This document shows, piece by piece, positions 33,940 through 44,297 of a DNA stretch of 64,000 bases; within the stretch, counting starts at the first letter, position 1; the number at the start of each line of letters is the position of its first letter. Both the position numbers and the translations under genes were made by a program. This DNA is from Artemia franciscana (Eukaryota; Arthropoda; Branchiopoda; Anostraca; Artemiidae). The notes beneath the pieces are model-generated. The model did not search any database, had not been told where the DNA came from, and saw only the letters and a list, made by a program, of their open reading frames with translations. The stretch lies in contig NC_088867.1 of NCBI RefSeq assembly GCF_032884065.1, positions 48,233,317-48,297,316 of the forward strand. The letters run 5' to 3'.

Positions 33940-35390
33940 TCAAATGAACCCTCTCTGAAGCTAATACAAATATTTCTTTCATAAGAGCCATATATGCCCC
34001 ATGGACATAACTTACAACGCCAGCCCCCGGGCCCTGGGGGGTTGTGTTGACACCGAAGTTTTTGTTATCTAACTTTTGAACTATTTTAAAAATGCCTATC
34101 TCACCATTTGTATCGGATGGGTTTGGGAAAAAGAGTGTGGGGGGACTAGTTGCCCACTGACCTCTTCTGCTTCTTAAAAAGTGAATTAGAACTTTCAATT
34201 TCCATTCAAATGAGCCTCCGCTAAAGTTTATACGAGCATCCCTTCCATAAGAACCATATATACCCCGAGGGAAAACTTACAAGGCCTGGCCTTTGGCCCT
34301 GGAGGATTGTATCAACATGGGAGTTTTTCTTATCTTACTTTTGGACTATTTTTAACAAAATAGCTATCTCAAAATTTTTATCGGATGGGTTTAGGGAAAA
34401 AGGCGAGGGGGGATAGTTACCATCGGATCGCTTTTGACTCTTAAAGTGAACTAGAACTTTCAATTTCCAAACAAATGAGCCCTCTCTGAAGTTTTTACAA
34501 ACAGCCCTTGCATAAGAACCATATATGTCCCCAGGGCATAACTTACAACGTCTGCCCCGGGCCCTGGGGGGTGTAGACACATGAGTTTTTGTTACCTGAT
34601 CTTTGAACAATTTCTAACAAAATGGCTATCTCAGAGTTCTATCAGATTTATTTGGAAAAAAGGGGCTTAGGGGGGGGGGGGCTACTTGCCCTACAATGTC
34701 ATTTGACTCTCAAAAACTGACCTAAAACTTTCAATTTCCAATCAAATGAGCCCTCTCTGAAGTTTATAGACTAGTTTTCTCTGAAATTTATAGCCCTCTA
34801 TGAAGTTTATATGTCTAGCATCCCTTCCATAACAACCATATGTGCACCCAGGGTATGATTTACAACGCCTGCCCCGAACCATGGTTAGTTGTGCCAACCC
34901 TGGAGTTCTTGTTATATGATCTTTGAACTATTTTTAAAAAGGTGGCTATCTCAAGATCTTATCAGATGGGTTTAAGAAAAAAAAGGTCATGAATTGCCCT
35001 CCGATCTCTTTTGACTTTTAAAAAGTTAACTAGAACTTTCAATTGCCGATCAAATGAGCCCGCTCTGAGTTTAGACGAGCGTCCCTTCCATAATAACCAT
35101 ATATGGCCCCAGAGCATAACTTACAACACCTGCCCCGCGGACAGGGGGTTGCGTCGACACCGCAGCATTTGTTATATAATCTTTGAACTATTTTTAGCAA
35201 AACGGCTATCTCAAAATTTTATCGGATTTATTTGAGAAAAAGAGCGTGGGGAGAGGCTAATTGCCCTCCAATCACTTTTGACTCTTAAAGAGGCATTAGA
35301 ACTTCCTATTTCCGATCGAATGAGCCCCCTTGGAGTTTATGCGACGACCCCTTCCATATGAAGTGCCTCTGGGGAAAAAATAATAAATAA
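33940..35390 (+). repeat. Tandem array, unit about 280 bp, five copies or more
   Basis: Each unit carries AACTTTCAATTTCC, AATGAGCCCTCTCTGAAG, CATCCCTTCCATAAGAACC, GCATAACTTACAACGCCTGCC, GGGCCCTGGGG, TTTGAACTATTTTTAA, GGCTATCTCAAAATTTTAT and TTGCCC..CGATCTCTTTTGACT. Copies begin near 33940, 34200, 34465, 34735, 35035 and 35305 (partial). The third-from-last copy (34735-35035) has a small internal duplication of CCCTCT..GAAGTTTATA. About 110 bp of the unit is shared with the DR1 family elsewhere in the window. Confidence 0.85.
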
Positions 35391-35423
35391 TAATAAGACA
35401 TGGAGCCGTATGGCCTTTACTAT

Positions 35424-35445
35424 AGGCAACGCTATAGCGTTGCCT
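35424..35445. repeat. Perfect 22-bp palindrome
   Basis: AGGCAACGCTA/TAGCGTTGCCT, no spacer, located directly after the 280-bp array. It resembles the GCAACGT hairpin at the 3' end of the Helitron-like elements. Confidence 0.9.
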
Positions 35446-36240
35446 CTGATATTTACCCACACAAATGTTCACTATTTTAGTGAGCTTTTAGTGTAGTTTT
35501 TTCATGAAAAAAAGCTTAATGAAGATGTTACTTGATGAATATTAAGTTGATATAAAGTGTCTATTTCACATTCGTTTAGACTATATTAGTTCAAGTACTA
35601 AAAAGTTTACTGCAAAAAAGTAAAGTGCCGAGTAGAACTGGGATAGTGTACATAAAGTTTCAAACACAGCTTGCATCTTTGTTTCTGCACATTCCCGCTT
35701 TACAAGTTTTTTTCTAATTGTAAGTTAATTTTTTTTCTCTTCCTTATCAGTCTAAGAGTCAATAAACGAGAGATTTTTTGCTCTTTTTTGCGTGTGTTAC
35801 TCCAGGTTTCTAGCGGCTATGATCATTTTGTTATTTTGAAATTTTATTTTTATCTAACTAAAGTAGAGGGCCCGCTTAATAAATAAAAACAACAAATAAA
35901 CAATTAATCAATAAAAAAATAAAAATTAATAAATAATTAAAGTAATTAATGATAATTAAATAATTAAGATAACAAATTTAAAAATGTGTTAATTCATTAA
36001 TAAATCAAAAATAATTTTGTTAATAAATGAAAATTTTGTTAAAAATTTGGCCAGAAAATTTTGTGGTGGACAGGGGTGACGCTAATCAAGATTTAACCCC
36101 GGGCGTAAGAGGCCAGGCCAGAATCACAACGGGAGCTCTTAAAAAATAAGCACAAAAGATCGTACAATATGACTGTTATCTAAGCAAACTCGACTGTTTT
36201 AATCCTGAATCTCATTAGATCAAAGCAATTCAGCAAATGC
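35446..36240. other. No gene seen
   Basis: AT-rich; AATAAAT-type low complexity at 35880-36060. Confidence 0.45.
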
Positions 36241-36371
36241 TTTAATTTATCTCTTGCATTTAATTTAATTTATCTCTCGCATTTAATTTAATTTAATTTA
36301 TCTCTTGCATTTAATTTAATTTAATTTATCTCTTGCATTTAATTTAATTTAATTTAATTTATCTCTTCCAT
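36241..36371 (+). repeat. Stepwise ladder repeat (TTTAA)n-TTTATCTCTTGCA
   Basis: Five consecutive units share the end TTTATCTCTTGCA (minor changes) and are preceded by 1, 2, 3, 3 and 4 copies of TTTAA. This is a tandem repeat whose internal microsatellite grows from left to right. Confidence 0.9.
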
Positions 36372-36419
36372 TAAACAGTGTGCTAATCTCTAATGAAAGA
36401 ACAGTATCCTCACATGTAA

Positions 36420-36882
36420 TAATTTATTAGGACAGAAATTGAATTAATCTTTTTTAGGTTGCACAACCATGTACAAAATTGTGAAGTAAAAAAGTTAAAC
36501 TACCATCATCGTTTGGGAGAAAAAACGAGTAAAAACAAAGAAGTTGGAAAGACATTAATAAATAAACACGATAAACTTTAACTCAAAAAAAATTCTCCCC
36601 CTGAACCCCCCCCCCCATACACACAGGAATTTTTCCCAACAAATTGCTCTGATTTCCCAATAGCAGTTACTGTGCAAATTACGCGACTTACAGCCAGTTA
36701 TTGCAGTGCTAGAGAAGTGACAGAAATTGCAGTGCTAAATTTATTAGGACAGAAATTGAATTAATCTTTTTTAGGTTGCACAACCATGTACAATTATTGT
36801 GAAGTAAAAAAGTTAAAAAAACGAGTAAAAACAAAGAAGTTGGAAAGACATTAATAAATAAACACGATAAATTTACTTTAAA
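36420..36882 (+). repeat. Direct repeat pair, about 150 bp, 318 bp apart
   Basis: 36420-36590 and 36738-36882 share AATTTATTAGGACAGAAATT and AGAAGTTGGAAAGACATTAA almost exactly. The second copy lacks about 22 bp in the middle. Confidence 0.85.
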
Positions 36883-36889
36883 AGTTAAA

Positions 36890-37190
36890 AGATTATTTGA
36901 CTAGAGATCGAAAAAAAAGCTTGCATATTAGGCAATTAAAGGAAATAGGAATTGAAGAATGTTGTATTGCAAAAAATATCATGTTATACAAAAAAAAATC
37001 CCGTTGGACAAAAAAAAACCTTATACAAAAAAAATCACGTTATACAGAATATGGGATTAGAAGAGGAGAGTGCTGTAATGGGAAAAATATCACGTTATAC
37101 CAAAAAAAAAAAAATCCTACAGTAACCACGAACGTAAAATTGGCGCGGGAGGTTGCAAGGCTTTTTCGCAAGATTCCCTCTCGCTAGATT
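36890..37190. other. Lys-rich frame from an A-rich repeat, not a gene
   Basis: Two diverged units with ATATCACGTTATAC followed by A-runs create a 96-codon Lys-rich frame at 36897-37187. I see no protein family. Confidence 0.5.
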
Positions 37191-37249
37191 TTTTAAATAC
37201 TAATTATTTTGGTATCTTCATTTAAAATTGCACCTTTGTATTTCCTTAA

Positions 37250-37692
37250 GTCTGCAAACCAAGGTTAGAATATTGGAAGGTACAGTAATGACAGTTGTCA
37301 AATATGGCTCTGAAGCATAGGCGCTCCAAAAAGCGGATGAAGATTTACTAGATGTTTTCCAGAGAAATTGCCTACGGATTGTTCTGGGTACCCAGCTGAC
37401 TATTTTTAAGTATTTCAAACAGTATTTCAAGTACGTCTGCGGATTAAGGATGACAGATTGCCGAATATTGTCCTTTTCGGCCAACCTTCTAGGGCTAAGC
37501 AGAAAGCAGGTCGTCCTTGTCTGGGGTGGGAAGATGTCATAAAGAAAGATTTAAATGAAATGGGAACTTCTTGGGACGGTCTAAAGAGGGAGGCTTGGAA
37601 TAGATTTGGGCGGAGGAGGAGCGTACGTAACTGTGTTGGCCACAGGCGGCTACGTACTGAGGTGAGTTGTTAGTAGTAGTAGTACCGAAAAA
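37250..37692 (+). mobile_element. LINE 3'-terminal fragment with TAG-repeat tail
   Basis: The translation starts EGTVMTVVKYGSEA, has one stop, and goes on ADEDLLDVFQRNCLRIVLGT. After an internal deletion it continues PNIVLFGQPSRAKQKAGRP, then WNRFGRRRSVRNCVG and TEVSC-stop. The tail is TTGTTAGTAGTAGTAGTA. The same C-terminus with the same tail occurs on the other strand at 63.06-63.5 kb, where the deleted part (LTDRIANSRLCEKCGSIPLS and following) is present. Confidence 0.8.
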
Positions 37693-38399
37693 TTTGGAAA
37701 AAAAAATTTGCATGCGCACATTCGATATAGTAAGTATACAAGAAAAATCTTTAAGGAAAAGGTTTCAAGAAAAATATTGTATGCTGCATGCAACAAAAAG
37801 CCATTAATTTTCTATTACATCAAGAATGACAAGACATTACCAAAATTTTCAGAGCTGAACTAAACCTGAACTGAACAGAAGAAATGAATTAAAAAAAAAA
37901 TTAATTTTACTTTTCAAAATAACTTATGTTGAAAATACAAATAGACCCCTGAAAAGGGATTCGAACAGGAATAACGCCAAGCCACCCAAAAGAAATAGAG
38001 AGCTCACCTTTATATTGGTTCACATATTCCTGGCCATATATATTGACGGTTCTGTAAGGGTTTACTGAAATACATACTTCCCCAATGTATGAATATATTT
38101 TACCACCACTAAACCTGAAAAAAATCTTCTATCAAAACGCTATTTTTCAATTATTTGTCGGATCATGTACAGAGTGAGACACTTTCGATTGTCACGAGTG
38201 TTCCTATCTTCCGGATAATTTTTTAGACCCCAATGGCTTCCCATGGAAAAACCCAAAGGAAACTCACTTTTTTCCATTCGGCTTCCGGATACGAAGCCGG
38301 AATATTCGGAACTTTATAATTATTTTTGTATTAAGAAGTTTTAGTAAAAAGTTTACTTATTTTTAATATCTTTTCATAACAAAACTTCTCAAGTTTCTT
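37693..38399. other. No gene seen
   Basis: AT-rich; a tRNA B-box-like string at 37960 was checked and dismissed. Confidence 0.45.
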
Positions 38400-38890
38400 T
38401 TATCAAACAGTTCGTGGTAACAAATTGTAAGTAAGTAACAACACGGCCCAATAGTAACCGAAACTCTAAAAACCGACAATTTGATAGCAATAAATATATC
38501 AAAAGACTCCAAATATATAATTTCCATTCAGTTTAGTGTTATCCATCATGTGCTACAATCAACCCCTCGAAAGCTAAAAACAACCCCTAGAACTTTAAAA
38601 ACCTTAATGAATATCACACCATCAGATCCACAGTATCAGAAAACCCTGACGTAGAGGTTTCTAGCTCCTATGTACCAAAATGTAGAATTTTTTTGCCAGA
38701 AGATAGATCAAGGCTCCGTGTCTATTTGTTCTTTTTCTTTTGGTTTTTCCAAGGGGTGATCGTATTGATCCAGTGATCTTAAAATTCAGGAGGGGTCTCA
38801 TTCAAGCTGAAATTAAAAGTTATGGTCCCTTTTTAAGGGACTAAAAAGATTGAAGGAGAATAAGGCCCCCTCCCAGGCCACCTTTTTCTT
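38400..38890 (-). repeat. Dispersed repeat DR1, partial copy a
   Basis: AAACAGTTCGTGGTAACAAA, then CAATAGTAACCGAAACTCTA and CAGAAGATAGATCA..., in the same order and strand as 44298-44830. It is more diverged than the other copies. Confidence 0.75.
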
Positions 38891-39119
38891 CAATGGGGGA
38901 AACAGCACCGGCTCCAGACTTCATGATGTTTCTCAGTCAGGTTTCTGGACAGTGCTTGAACTTATTTCTAACTGGCTTGGACTTTGCCATATAAACAGTT
39001 CTGTAAGGACCTCTTGCTTATAAGCTTTAACAGTCTCTCCTCCCTTTTTTCATTTCTCTTGTTATGGTGAGGAGGGTTTTGATTTGCACCTCCATGTGAT
39101 AATTATGTTTCTCTGATTT

Positions 39120-40705
39120 ATTTTTTATTCTTTAAAAAGTAGAGTTGTGAGAAAGACTCAAACTTTAGCGTAAAGAGCCGGGCGTTGAGGAGGGGACAGC
39201 CCCTTTCATATACGGAATAATTTATGTTCATTGTAAGTTTTAATGTCGCTCCTTACTTTCAGCCAAAAAAAACTTCTTTTTTTATTTAGTTTATGAACGT
39301 TTATGAATTAATGCAGGTTTTGGCTCAACGTACATGAATAATGAAAATAAAATTGACATATTAGGTTTAATTTTTTTGGCTAAATAGCTTTCTCAAAGTT
39401 TTGATTGGGCGGTTTTCATTAAAAAAAAAGGGCAGGGGAGGGGGCCTAGCTGTCCTCCAATTTTTTGGTCACTTAAAAAGGCCACTTACAAATTACCCAC
39501 TTACATGTAACTTACAAATTACCTTACGTAACGAACTTCTATATTCGTGTATTTTTATTACGTATATGAGGGTGTTCACCCCCATGTCAATATCTCGCTC
39601 TCTACACTAAAGTTTTATTTTGGCCCAATTATTTAAGAATGACCCCTGAACCACAAAGGCTGTTTAATTAGAATAAACAGCTCTTTTGAAAATTACTGAA
39701 AATACCTTAGCGTAAAGAACGAGGTATTGAGGAGGGGCCGAAACCCCTCATATACATAATAATTTATGTTCGTTTTAATGTTACTCCTTACTTTCAGTTA
39801 AACTTTTTTATTTAAAATCTCATTTTTTTTTTAATAATGCTGGAAAATCCAATGCTGGAGTTTTATGTTACTCCTTACTTTCAGTTGAAAAAACTTTTTA
39901 TTTAATTTCTCATTGTTTCTTAAATAATGCTAGAGAATCCAGCACCCCCTTCATGGAAATTCTCTTCCTCCATGATAAATTCTTCCATGGGAAGATCTTC
40001 TCTTGTAACATCCCCCCCGCACCCCCTATCTACCACTAGAAAAATATCCCTGAAAACCTCTGTATAATTCCCAATAAACAATATTATATGTAAACAATGG
40101 GCGAAGTTCATAACTTGCAGCCCTTCCCCTGGGGACTATGGGGGATTAAGTCGTCCTCAGAGACATAGCTATTAGATTTTTGGACTATGCTGAACAAAAC
40201 GGCTATCTTAAAATTTTGATCCGATGACTTTGTGAAAAAATGAGTGTGGGAGGGGGTGTAGTTGCCCTCCAATTTTTCACTTAAAAAGGGCATTAGAACT
40301 TTTAATTTCCGTTATAACGAGTCCTCTCAGGACATTCTAGGACCACTGGATCGATACAATCAACCCTGGGAAAAAAACGCGTATGAGATATTTGTTCGGG
40401 CAAAAAATATAAAAAATCCACGTTTTTCTCTAATACACTGAATCTGAAGGTATGATTTTCATTAAGATTCCATTACTTTTAGGGGTGTTTTCCCCTTTTT
40501 TTCGAAAATAGGGCAAATTTTCTCAGGCTTGTAACTTTTGATGGGTAAGACTAAATTTGATGAAACTAATATATTTAAAATCAGCATAAAAATTCAATTG
40601 TTTTAATGTATATATTGGAATCAAAATTCCGTTTTTTAGAGCTTTAGTTATTATCAAGCCAGGTCGCTCCTTACTACAGTTCATTACCACAAACAGTTTG
40701 ACTGT
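39120..40705 (+). repeat. Dispersed repeat DR1, long copy b
   Basis: Begins AAAAAGTAGAGTTGTGAGAA and AACTTTAGCGTAAAGAGC. It contains two internal inverted modules around 39550-39780 (ATATGAGGG..CTCTCTACACTAAAG versus CTTAGCGTAAAGAACGAGG..CCTCATATAC). It ends CCAGGTCGCTCCTTACTACA then GTTCATTACCACAAACAGTT. Reverse complement of copy c over most of its length. No coding capacity is seen, and no target duplication could be defined. Confidence 0.8.
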
Positions 40706-41528
40706 AAATCTATTCCTGAGAATTCGTTTTGCATAAAATAAAAGCTTTTTTCATTCTCACCATAAAGAAAAAAGGATTCCCATAAAGCTTTACCTGGAAC
40801 GCATGCTTCCCTGCCCCCCCCCCCCAAAAAAAAAAAAGATTCACAAATTCACCTCTGTTGGGCCATAAGAACTTCCCCCCACTTCCCATAGAGAAAGTCT
40901 TCTGACAACCAGTTGTTGTCATTAATCTCACAATTTCTTTTCTTTGTTATATGTGCACATATATCTGAGTCTTAGGGTATGGGGGTAGAGGTAAGAGACT
41001 AATGTGAGATAGCATGGAAAAACACACTTTTTATACTGACAATTTGGATGTTCTTCAGGGAAAAACATACATTCTTTCTCCTTATCCTAACGGGGTAACT
41101 CCCCTATCTCCCTTGGCTACCGCCATGTCCTGTATGTCTCCATTTGAGGTCAATAACAAAGACTGTAAGCAATGCAAAGTGGAGCAATAATACACAAACA
41201 GGAAATACCTTTTTTTAACTGGAAAGTTTTACATGGGCCTTTTGTGTTCTTTGCCCCAATTTGTCCTGCTCAGTGTATTATAAATGAATTTAGACATGGA
41301 AAAGTATAGAGGCAATGTGACTGTGATCATAACTAAACGTTTGTTGTTTATGAAGACTTTTCCTTAAAATTATGTGTTCAATACAAAAAGGTTTAGTCAA
41401 TCGAGAGATTTTTAATTATTTTAAGATAAATAAACACTGGTCTCTATGTTGGCCTTTTTTATTCATTGGTAAATGCTTTTGTCCCAGCTTGATTGCTTAT
41501 TTAACTATAAATTATCTCAACACAATTG
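40706..41528. other. No gene seen
   Basis: Contains a C-run next to an A-run (40807-40836); otherwise unremarkable AT-rich DNA. Confidence 0.45.
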
Positions 41529-43376
41529 TGTTGCGAGAGCAACACTTTGGTTTTGTTTTTCCTATGCCGCCGATCTCGGCTTATTCCTGGAAACTGGTAA
41601 GGGTCTAACCTGTGCGGTTTTTACGGAAAGTGTGAACCTCAGGCCGGACTGAGGACTATGGCATTACATTTTGGAAAGCTCTACAGAACTCTTGCCTGGG
41701 GCCAAAAAGGATGGTCTTTGCTTGTCCACCAGCCAGAGACTATGGTGTGCGAAGTGAATTGGAGTTATATAGCCTATGTCAGAGAGGAGTATCTGAAGTT
41801 GTGCAGCCTAGCTTTCGTTTCATCAAACCTTGTTTCTGCTTTCGAGTGGAAAGCTCCGTTTTACCTGGCAAGCAGGCAGGCACCACTTTCAAATTGAAGA
41901 TCGACTAAAATCTATAAGTGTTAAATATATGTGGCAGTTACCCGGCCCCACAGCCAATATATCTTCTTTGGGTGATAAATACAAAAATTGACAGAAGCAA
42001 AAAAGCACCATTTTCCCACGGGTCCGAAAGTGCTGTCATCTATTATTTCTACCCATTTCTGTTCATGATTTTGGCTGGGTTTATCATTTGTTTTTCCGGA
42101 CTTGCGACTGAGGTAGAGAAATGTTATTAGATGTACCTCTTAAACTTTAAAAGTTCTGTCATTGCCAAAGAAATTTGAGCTTGTCCTTTGCTCCTTTGTA
42201 AGTGGTGACGTTAGAAAGTTGGCCTACGGCAAAAAAAATCAACTTTTGAACTAAGACAGATAGAATTTTTTTTCGACGGCAATCGATAGCTCTTGATGAG
42301 CTGATCAAATTATATGTCATCCATTTTTTGGTGCAAAAATTCCTTCATGAGATATACTAGTTTGAAAGTTTCAAGGGGTTGACAACATCAGTAGTAGGGT
42401 ACACACCGAAACCAAAAATAGGCCAATACCAATTGTGAGACATGTAGGGGAATTGTAAGGAAAGGTTGGCTGTTAGCTCATAATCATCTTTAGCAATGAG
42501 GGGTTTGCAAATTTTGCTATTTGGTGTACCTATTATTTGTTTCCAGTGTATTTGATGGTAAGACCAAGTTGGTTCTAGTGGTAAGACATGTAGGGGACTT
42601 GTAAGTGATAATCATCTGTCAGGCTACAATCATCTTAAGTGAAGAGGGGTTTGTAACTTTTTCTAGTTGGTGTAGCCTACCCATACTCACTGTAACCTAG
42701 AATTAAATGTTTACACAATGGGTACAAACGATAACATAAAACAACGAGGCAGTTTTTTAATAATTAATAGAGTGTCATCTATGGTATTTTGATCCTTAAA
42801 AGTTACAGATAGCTTTATAATACCAACTAGATCATATAAGAAACTGTTTCAAGTTTTCATCCATCATGATGTATACATAAGGTTCAACTGGCTGCAAAGT
42901 CAATTTAGTCCCTTCTTTTGGTATTATTGATAGCTTGTGATATGTCATAGTAGTTTCTTCATAATTAATAGTGTCATTTATAATATTTTGATCCTGAAAA
43001 GTTACAGATAGCTTTACAATACCAACTGGATTATACAAGATATTGTTCTAAGCTTTCATCCATCATGATGTCTACAATTGAAAAGGATAAAATTCAACTG
43101 GCTGCATTCAAGTCAATTTAATCTCTTCTTTTGAGATTCTTTTGTTATTGTTGTTTTTTTCAACGCTGAGGAATAGCCTTTGATCATGTGATTACTGCTC
43201 GCGTTCTTCTTTTTTGAACATAACATTTTAAAAGCTTCAATAGGCTGACAACTTCAGCGTTTAACTAATAGCAAAGAAACAAAACCAAAGTTTTGCTCTC
43301 GCAAAACTTTATTCAGCGAAGCCGGACAAAGGTTGCCGCAACACTTCACATTGCTCAGGCAACGTAGGTCTAGTTT
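41529..43376 (+). mobile_element. Helitron-like non-autonomous element, copy 1
   Basis: The 5' side starts TGTTGCGAGAGCAACACTTT then GGTTTTGTTTTT. The 3' side has the same sequence inverted (AAAACCAAAGTTTTGCTCTC) followed by AGCGAAGCCGGACAAAGG, a GCAAC hairpin and GTCTAG, with T next. Subterminal inverted repeats plus a 3' hairpin and CTAG|T are the layout of HINE/Helentron-type elements. The interior has about 370 bases (41700-42030) absent from copy 2 and two internal tandem duplications. Short open frames at 41.4-42.1 kb have no recognised product. Confidence 0.6.
42761..43135 (+). repeat. Tandem duplication, period about 200 bp
   Basis: TAATTAATAG..GTCAT, TTACAGATAGCTTTA, AATACCAACT and TTTTCATCCATCATGATGT occur twice (42761-42960 and 42962-43135). 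Present only in copy 1 of the Helitron-like element. Confidence 0.8.
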
Positions 43377-43717
43377 TTTTTCATAGTCACTAAACACAGA
43401 CAGCTGCTTCAAGCAACATATGCAGGTGAGGAGCTTTGCCCCCCCCCCCCCTGCTGAAGTCCTCTATTTTCTTAAATTTCTGAGTACTTCTATCCTAATT
43501 CTCGATTTGTTTTAATATTGCCACACATCCCTCTGAGGAAGAAATAGTGTGTATGTGCACTGTTGCTCCAGGATACATTCGAATAGCTTGTGTTAGTTAT
43601 AAAAATGTTGTTATAAAAATGTTATAAAAAATGTTATAAAAAAATGTTGTTATAAAAAAAAAAGAGTGTTAGTTATAAAAATCATAGACAATTGACTAAC
43701 ACTAATTCTTAATTAAA

Positions 43718-44290
43718 AGCCCCACATCCATGCAGGTTGAAATTCCACAGACACATTAAGCATATTGTTTCCTAAGCAAATTCTAGTCATGACCAATTGA
43801 AGCACAACTACTAGTTGCCAGGGACTTCCCAACCCTCTTTTCATTTGGGGGGTAGGGGGAAACTTTGTAGATTTTACCAAACTACGATCTGATTTCTACC
43901 AAATAAAAAAATAAGATGAAGCTTTCATTCCTTTCAGAAAAAATAAGTTTTCATTCCTTTCAGCTTTTGAACTATCTGAGACAAGTCACAGTGGTCCAAA
44001 AATAAAAATAAAACCTTTAAAAAAATGGTAAAAAAATCCATAACCAGGATTTTTGTTTAAGGTAGGATTTGGGAGAGGAGAGCATAAAAGAAACTTTAAA
44101 AATTTACTTTCTTCTGTGGTTAATTTCTGCAGAGGTATTTTTATGGTGTTTTTTTTTTTTGGGGGGGGGGGTAAACACCAGTCACTGGTGGATCATTGGC
44201 AGTATTTTTAACTTTCAATGATGCACTGATGATCTAATAAATTGTAATATTTTATTATATTAATAAATTGTAAAGTATAAAATCATAGCT
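43718..44290 (+). repeat. Left arm of a 0.6-kb inverted repeat
   Basis: Reverse complement of 46065-46695: CCCACATCCATGCAGGTTGA, CAACTACTAGTTGCCAGG, AACTTTGTAGATTTTACCAA and TGATGATCTAATAAATTGTA find inverted partners in the opposite order. Indels differ between the arms. Confidence 0.75.
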
Positions 44291-44297
44291 ACAAATC

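Noticed and set aside
33940..34198. Extension of the LINE endonuclease frame through the gap (33416-34198)
   Set aside because: The part right of the N gap is the 280-bp array read in frame by chance; the homology to the LINE stops at the gap.
36241..36371. CRISPR-like array
   Set aside because: Units are contiguous and share everything but TTTAA number; no unique spacers, and the genome is animal.
37955..37990. Possible tRNA (GGGATTCGAAC string like a B box)
   Set aside because: No matching acceptor stem, anticodon arm or A box at the right distance on either strand.
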